The position numbers were made by a program, and so were the translations under genes. A DNA stretch of 64,000 nt from positions 62,001 to 126,000 of the forward strand of contig NZ_PYLO01000007.1 of NCBI RefSeq assembly GCF_003024715.1. Reading direction: 5' to 3'. Source of the stretch: Clostridium fessum. Its GTDB lineage: Bacteria; Bacillota; Clostridia; Lachnospirales; Lachnospiraceae. The stretch's first letter is position 1. The number at the start of each line of letters is the position of its first letter. Below the pieces are notes generated by a model that was given only the letters and a program-made list of their open reading frames with translations, ran no database searches and was not told the origin of the DNA. Positions 60,927 to 64,000 of the stretch are shown piece after piece.

Positions 60927-61763
60927 ATGAAAAGTGTATTAATGATTGGACAGTCCAACATGGCTGGACGTGGATTCATAAATGAAGTACCGATGATTTG
61001 TAATGAGAGAATCCAGATGTTAAGAAATGGAAAATGGCAAATGATGACAGAACCAATTAACTACGATCGTCCTATATCAGGAGTAAGTCTTGCGGGTTCA
61101 TTTGCTGCAATGTGGTGCATGGAAAACAAAGAAGAACAAATCGGCTTGATTCCATGTGCGGAAGGTGGCAGTTCCATTGATGACTGGTCTATAGAGAAAA
61201 TATTATTTAAAAATGCAATTATTCAGGCAAAATTTGCAATGCAAAATAGTAATTTGATTGCTATTCTATGGCATCAAGGAGAAAATGATAGCTATAATGG
61301 TAACTACAAAACGTATTATGAAAAATTACATACAATTTTTGAGGCTTTAAAAAATGAACTTAATTTAGACGATGTACCGTTTATTATTGGAGGACTTGGT
61401 GACTATTTAGGAAAGATAGGCTTTGGTTTTAATTGTACAGAGTATGACTTGGTGAATAAAGAATTATTACGATATGCCAATGATCATAATCATGTATATT
61501 TTGTAACTGCCCAGGGGTTGTCAGCAAATCCAGATGGCATACATTTAAATGCTGTCTCTCAAAGAAAATTTGGGGTTCGTTATTACTATGCCTACAAAAA
61601 CAAAAAGAATGTGATAACACCTTTGAAAAACGAAGAAAAATTATTAGAGTCATGTATTAATATTCCATATACTCAGAATGAAATGAAATATTTAGCCATG
61701 ATGGATTTGACAATGGGAAAATGTAGTTATGAAGAGTTCATAACAAAAATGAAAAATCTCTAA
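60927..61763 (+). CDS. SASA-family carbohydrate esterase (sialate O-acetylesterase-like)
   Basis: A 278-residue SGNH-type esterase. The nucleophile block MIGQSNMAGRG stands at residues 6-16, ILWHQGENDS near 113 contains the oxyanion/Glu-Asn block, and DGIHLNAVSQRKFG near 195 supplies the Asp/His pair, so the catalytic set is complete. The family removes acetyl groups from sialic acid or xylan-type sugars. There is no signal peptide, so the enzyme is cytoplasmic. GGAGG lies before the ATG. Neighbours give no pathway. Confidence 0.8.
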   Translation: MKSVLMIGQSNMAGRGFINEVPMICNERIQMLRNGKWQMMTEPINYDRPISGVSLAGSFAAMWCMENKEEQIGLIPCAEGGSSIDDWSIEKILFKNAIIQAKFAMQNSNLIAILWHQGENDSYNGNYKTYYEKLHTIFEALKNELNLDDVPFIIGGLGDYLGKIGFGFNCTEYDLVNKELLRYANDHNHVYFVTAQGLSANPDGIHLNAVSQRKFGVRYYYAYKNKKNVITPLKNEEKLLESCINIPYTQNEMKYLAMMDLTMGKCSYEEFITKMKNL

Positions 61764-61929
61764 CTTTCAATCTGACTAATGGAAATAAAATAAAGAAAAG
61801 AATTAGAATTTTACAAAGAAGTGTAATTGTATGAATAAAGCGATTGTTGTAATGAGGATTGCTATTCTTACTTCTTTGGAAAAAGATAAGTAATTGACTG
61901 GCAAATTCCAATTTGACGGAGTAATATAT

Positions 61930-62373
61930 ATGAAAATCCGAGAAGTAAATGAGAATAAAAAGCAGTTTATATCATTATTGTTATTAGCTGATGAACAGGA
62001 GAGCATGGTTGATCGCTATCTTGAAAAAGGAACTATGTATGTGCTTGAAGACAATGATGTAAAAGCTGAATGTGTTGTCACCGATGAAGGTAACGAAATA
62101 CTTGAAATCAAGAATATCGCAGTCGATCCGGAAAATCAGGGAAAGGGCTATGGCAAAGCACTAATTGATTTTCTTGCCAGTAAATATGCAGATGAATATT
62201 CTGTTTTGCAAGTTGGAACAGGTGACAGTCCATTGACGATATCATTTTATGAAAAATGTGGGTTTGTTCGTTCTCACAAGATTCCTAATTTCTTTACTGA
62301 CAATTATGACCACCCAATTTATGAGGGCGGTGTACAACTAATAGATATGGTATATTTGCAAAGACATATATAA
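61930..62373 (+). CDS. GNAT-family N-acetyltransferase
   Basis: A 147-residue acetyltransferase. The acetyl-CoA loop IAVDPENQGKGYGKALIDFL (near residues 62-81) and FYEKCGF near 112 are typical. The substrate is not evident; the C-terminal part (NFFTDNYDHPIYEGGVQ, then MVYLQR) is that of YhfO/YkkB-like GNAT proteins. The ATG at 61930 has CGGAG 9 nt upstream. It ends 44 bp before the repeat array. Confidence 0.82.
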   Translation: MKIREVNENKKQFISLLLLADEQESMVDRYLEKGTMYVLEDNDVKAECVVTDEGNEILEIKNIAVDPENQGKGYGKALIDFLASKYADEYSVLQVGTGDSPLTISFYEKCGFVRSHKIPNFFTDNYDHPIYEGGVQLIDMVYLQRHI

Positions 62374-62416
62374 CTTCAAGCTTTTCGAATGTATGTTTGT
62401 GCCTGAGGAATTGGAG

Positions 62417-62734
62417 AGTGGATAATGAAAAAACCACCTTTATACACTGCGAAGACCACCTTTGTACACTTTTTTAAAATGTGGATAACTTCTTAAAAAC
62501 CACCTTTATACATTCTTGTAAAATTGGGAAAAAGCTCAAAAAACCACCTTTATACAGTTCTATGAAATGTGAATAATCACCAAAAATAACTTTTATTATT
62601 AAAAGACCACCTTTGTACAGTTTCTTAGATAAAAGATAAAGGAATCCAGAAAAACCACCTTTGTACAGTTAAAAACCACCTTTGTACACCTTTCGTACAA
62701 GATAGGTAATTGGCTTAAAAACCACCTTTATACA
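62417..62734. repeat. Eight 14-bp direct repeats with DnaA-box-like sites (iteron origin or IS21-type end)
   Basis: ACCACCTTTRTACA occurs at 62433, 62455, 62499, 62543, 62606, 62654, 62675 and 62721, mostly preceded by AAAA. Start-to-start distances are 22, 44, 44, 63, 48, 21 and 46, close to multiples of 21-22 bp, so all copies face one side of the helix. TGTGGATAA (62480-62488) and TGTGAATAA (62568-62576) match the DnaA box TTATNCACA on the other strand; AGTGGATAA (62417-62425) has one mismatch. No replication gene or transposase lies beside it. Confidence 0.85.
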
Positions 62735-62757
62735 CTAAAAAATTACCATCTTGCAAA

Positions 62758-62964
62758 ATGCCTGATTTACCTAAAGAACTTGCTCGCACGGGATATGCAC
62801 ATATCGCATTTAGTGTAGGAAGTAAAGAAAAGGTTGATGCCTTGACCGTAGAGTTGAAAACTGCTGGTTATGAAGTAATCAGCGGTCCCCGGACAACAGG
62901 AGATGGCTATTACGAAAGCTGTATTGTTGCAATTGAAGGGAATCAAATTTAGGTTACAGTTTGA
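62758..62964 (+). pseudogene. 3' fragment of a VOC (glyoxalase/bleomycin-resistance fold) gene
   Basis: About 64 residues ([20 protein letters not shown], then [18 protein letters not shown]) match the C-terminal half of VOC-family proteins. The N-terminal half is missing and the sequence is cut by the repeat array. The frame stops at TAG 62950-62952, and four codons later, in frame, another stop follows VTV; the ancestral end was probably EVTV, so a G-to-T nonsense change also hit the gene. No ribosome site precedes the ATG. Confidence 0.75.
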
Positions 62965-63019
62965 ACCCGACAATTTCAAGTTCGAAAAATTGAGAAATCG
63001 TAAAATTGAAGAAAAAAGG

Positions 63020-63055
63020 AATGCACAGTTCTTAGCATATCGGGAACTGTGCATT
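63020..63055. terminator. Bidirectional terminator
   Basis: AATGCACAGTTC and GAACTGTGCATT pair perfectly over 12 bp, with an A-tract before and T-rich sequence after. It serves the VOC remnant and the converging cupin gene. Confidence 0.8.
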
Positions 63056-63076
63056 TCTGTAAATAAATACTTTTAA

Positions 63077-63430
63077 TTAGCCGATTACGGCATCTTCTGC
63101 TGTAAAATGTTCCAGAGAATTTTCTTTTACCTGAATGCAGATATAAGTAATTCCGGAAATATCGGATGCAAAAAACTGACGCTTTGCAGCAGGAGCGATT
63201 TTTAGCCAGTCTCCAGTTGAAAGGCTAATTTCTTCTCCATCAATTATGGCTTTGCCGTTACCTGAAAGAATTCCATAGATTTCTTCATTTTCTTTATGAG
63301 AATGAACAAATGGGACATTTGCTCCTGCAGGTAGTTCGTTTAAACTGATTTCTGCACCTGTTAAAGACAACTTTTCATGCAGCTCAATTCGGTTTTCCTT
63401 TCCAATAGTTGTTTTTGTGTAATTTGCCAT
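63077..63430 (-). CDS. Cupin-domain protein
   Basis: A 117-residue single-domain cupin. VPFVHSHKENEEIYGILSGNG carries the metal-binding HxH...E motif, and the second strand set (GDWLKIAPAAKRQFFASD) follows. It may be a small sugar- or quinone-type enzyme or stress protein; function unknown. The ATG at 63430 follows GGAGG; the longer in-frame extension runs through the divergent promoter and is not coding. It is divergent from the HxlR gene and is probably its target. Confidence 0.85.
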   Translation of the reverse strand: MANYTKTTIGKENRIELHEKLSLTGAEISLNELPAGANVPFVHSHKENEEIYGILSGNGKAIIDGEEISLSTGDWLKIAPAAKRQFFASDISGITYICIQVKENSLEHFTAEDAVIG

Positions 63431-63476
63431 AATAATACCTCCATAGTTAATTTGTAGTTTCTGGTTGATTGGTATT

Positions 63477-63553
63477 AGTATAGTGTGAGACACATACAAA
63501 AACAAGTACGCACCTTTTTGTAACTGTACACTCAAAATTGAATGTGTTACAAT
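63477..63553. promoter_or_regulatory. Divergent promoters of cupin and HxlR genes with GTAC-flanked operator
   Basis: Minus strand: TTGTTT (63500-63505), a 17-nt spacer, TATACT (63477-63482). Plus strand: TGTACA (63525-63530), a 17-nt spacer, TACAAT (63548-63553). AGTAC (63505-63509) and GTACA (63526-63530) bracket a segment touching both -35 regions, the position for an HxlR-type operator. Confidence 0.65.
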
Positions 63554-63572
63554 AGACTCGGAGGTGAGAATT

Positions 63573-63905
63573 ATGCGAGCAAAAGAAGAATTACCGGAAT
63601 GCCCAGTTGCAACAGCAGTATCTCTCATCGGAGGAAAATGGAAACTGCTGATTTTGCGTAACTTGAAAGAGCGTCCATGGAGATTCAATGAGCTACAACG
63701 AAGTATAGATGGTATTTCACAAAAGGTTTTGACAGATAGTTTAAGACAAATGATGAGTGATGGACTGGCATATCGCCACGATTACCATGAGCAGCCACCG
63801 AGAGTTGAATACGGCTTAACTGAACTCGGAACAAAAATGCTTCCAATTGTTAATTCACTTGCTGACTTTGGTAACTACTATAAATCAATTATTGAACAGA
63901 ATTAA
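63573..63905 (+). CDS. HxlR-family transcriptional regulator
   Basis: A 110-residue winged-helix regulator. The N-terminal CPVATAVSLIGGKWKLLILRNL with its conserved Cys (Cys11 by eye) and the RFNELQRSIDGISQKVLTDSLRQM recognition helix are diagnostic. Many members sense electrophiles, disulfide stress or aldehydes through that Cys. GGAGGTG lies 7 nt before the ATG at 63573. It is divergent from the cupin gene. The last 95 bp of the window hold no recognised feature. Confidence 0.9.
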   Translation: MRAKEELPECPVATAVSLIGGKWKLLILRNLKERPWRFNELQRSIDGISQKVLTDSLRQMMSDGLAYRHDYHEQPPRVEYGLTELGTKMLPIVNSLADFGNYYKSIIEQN

Positions 63906-64000
63906 GGACGTTAGTATTTGAAAAGATCGAACAATTCCAGTTTGTATAACAGGAATTTATCAGAAAATGAGGAATAGTTGAAATGGAGGCGCTATAATAA

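Noticed and set aside
62417..62734. CRISPR array
   Set aside because: Repeats are 14 bp, spacers vary from about 7 to 49 bp and are A/T-rich, and no cas gene is present.
63906..64000. Start of a further gene at the right edge
   Set aside because: A GGAGG is present at the end but no convincing start codon with an open frame is visible within the window.

Overview
The window looks like a chromosomal segment of an anaerobic Gram-positive gut-type Clostridia (most likely Lachnospiraceae). Reasons visible here: AGGAGG-type ribosome binding sites before nearly every gene, a CIRCE operator in front of clpB, an FprA flavodiiron protein, a type I dehydroquinase, TRAP transporters, a clostridial nickel-pincer (lar) operon, a chorismate mutase-shikimate kinase fusion, and no aerobic respiration genes. 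No rRNA or tRNA gene was recognised. Family assignments come from motif recognition and memory, not from a search.

Layout. 1-1.4 kb: the polyamine ABC ATPase potA (cut by the window edge) behind a PuuR-like XRE-cupin regulator. 1.8-12.8 kb: housekeeping genes on the + strand (lactonase-type beta-propeller, aroC, YwlG-type protein, rlmD, NYN-domain protein, nth, CAAX protease, threonine aldolase, YkgJ-type protein, PHP phosphatase, ribosomal L25), with a dead isomerase tail after rlmD. 13-24.8 kb: a cyclohexane-carboxylate (quinate/shikimate) cluster. The minus strand carries an MFS transporter, dehydroquinase aroD and a TRAP transporter. The plus strand carries a LysR regulator, an old-yellow-enzyme/FadH-like Fe-S flavoenzyme, two different AroE-family dehydrogenases and an AroQ-AroK fusion. 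A 13-bp TGT-N7-ACA motif occurs in front of both arms, so one LysR protein may control them.

24.8-43.3 kb: hybrid histidine kinase, clpB, rpiB, fprA, glyA, an ornithine-cyclodeaminase-family gene, a serine dehydratase remnant, a probable DUF3990 toxin/XRE antitoxin pair with a twin-palindrome promoter, a two-component system, mutS2, an HtrA-like protein that seems to have lost its catalytic triad, and yhaM. 43.5-52.6 kb: one long metal-cofactor operon, nikABCDE-like importer followed by larB, larC, larE and a Cys-rich DUF5714 protein, i.e. nickel uptake plus synthesis of the nickel-pincer nucleotide. No larA is in view.

From about 52.6 kb to the end the DNA is visibly more AT-rich and has the marks of an acquired, partly decayed region: cadC/cadA with a freshly triplicated metal-binding domain, a flavinylation-motif protein and a fumarate-reductase-like trio in the same transcription direction, an arsR followed by an Acr3/ABC-permease deletion junction, a DUF6061-like small gene, nested repeats resembling integrase arm sites, a sialate-esterase-like gene, an acetyltransferase, eight 14-bp direct repeats in helical phase mixed with DnaA-box-like sites (iteron origin or IS21-type end), a VOC gene broken by that array, and a divergent HxlR-cupin pair.

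Best candidates for something undescribed: the quinate/shikimate cluster with its reductive flavoenzyme (16.4-24.8 kb), the DUF3990/XRE module (34.6-36.0 kb), the repeat array (62.4-62.7 kb), and the linkage of a cadmium/zinc pump to a flavin-dependent reductase (52.9-59.3 kb).
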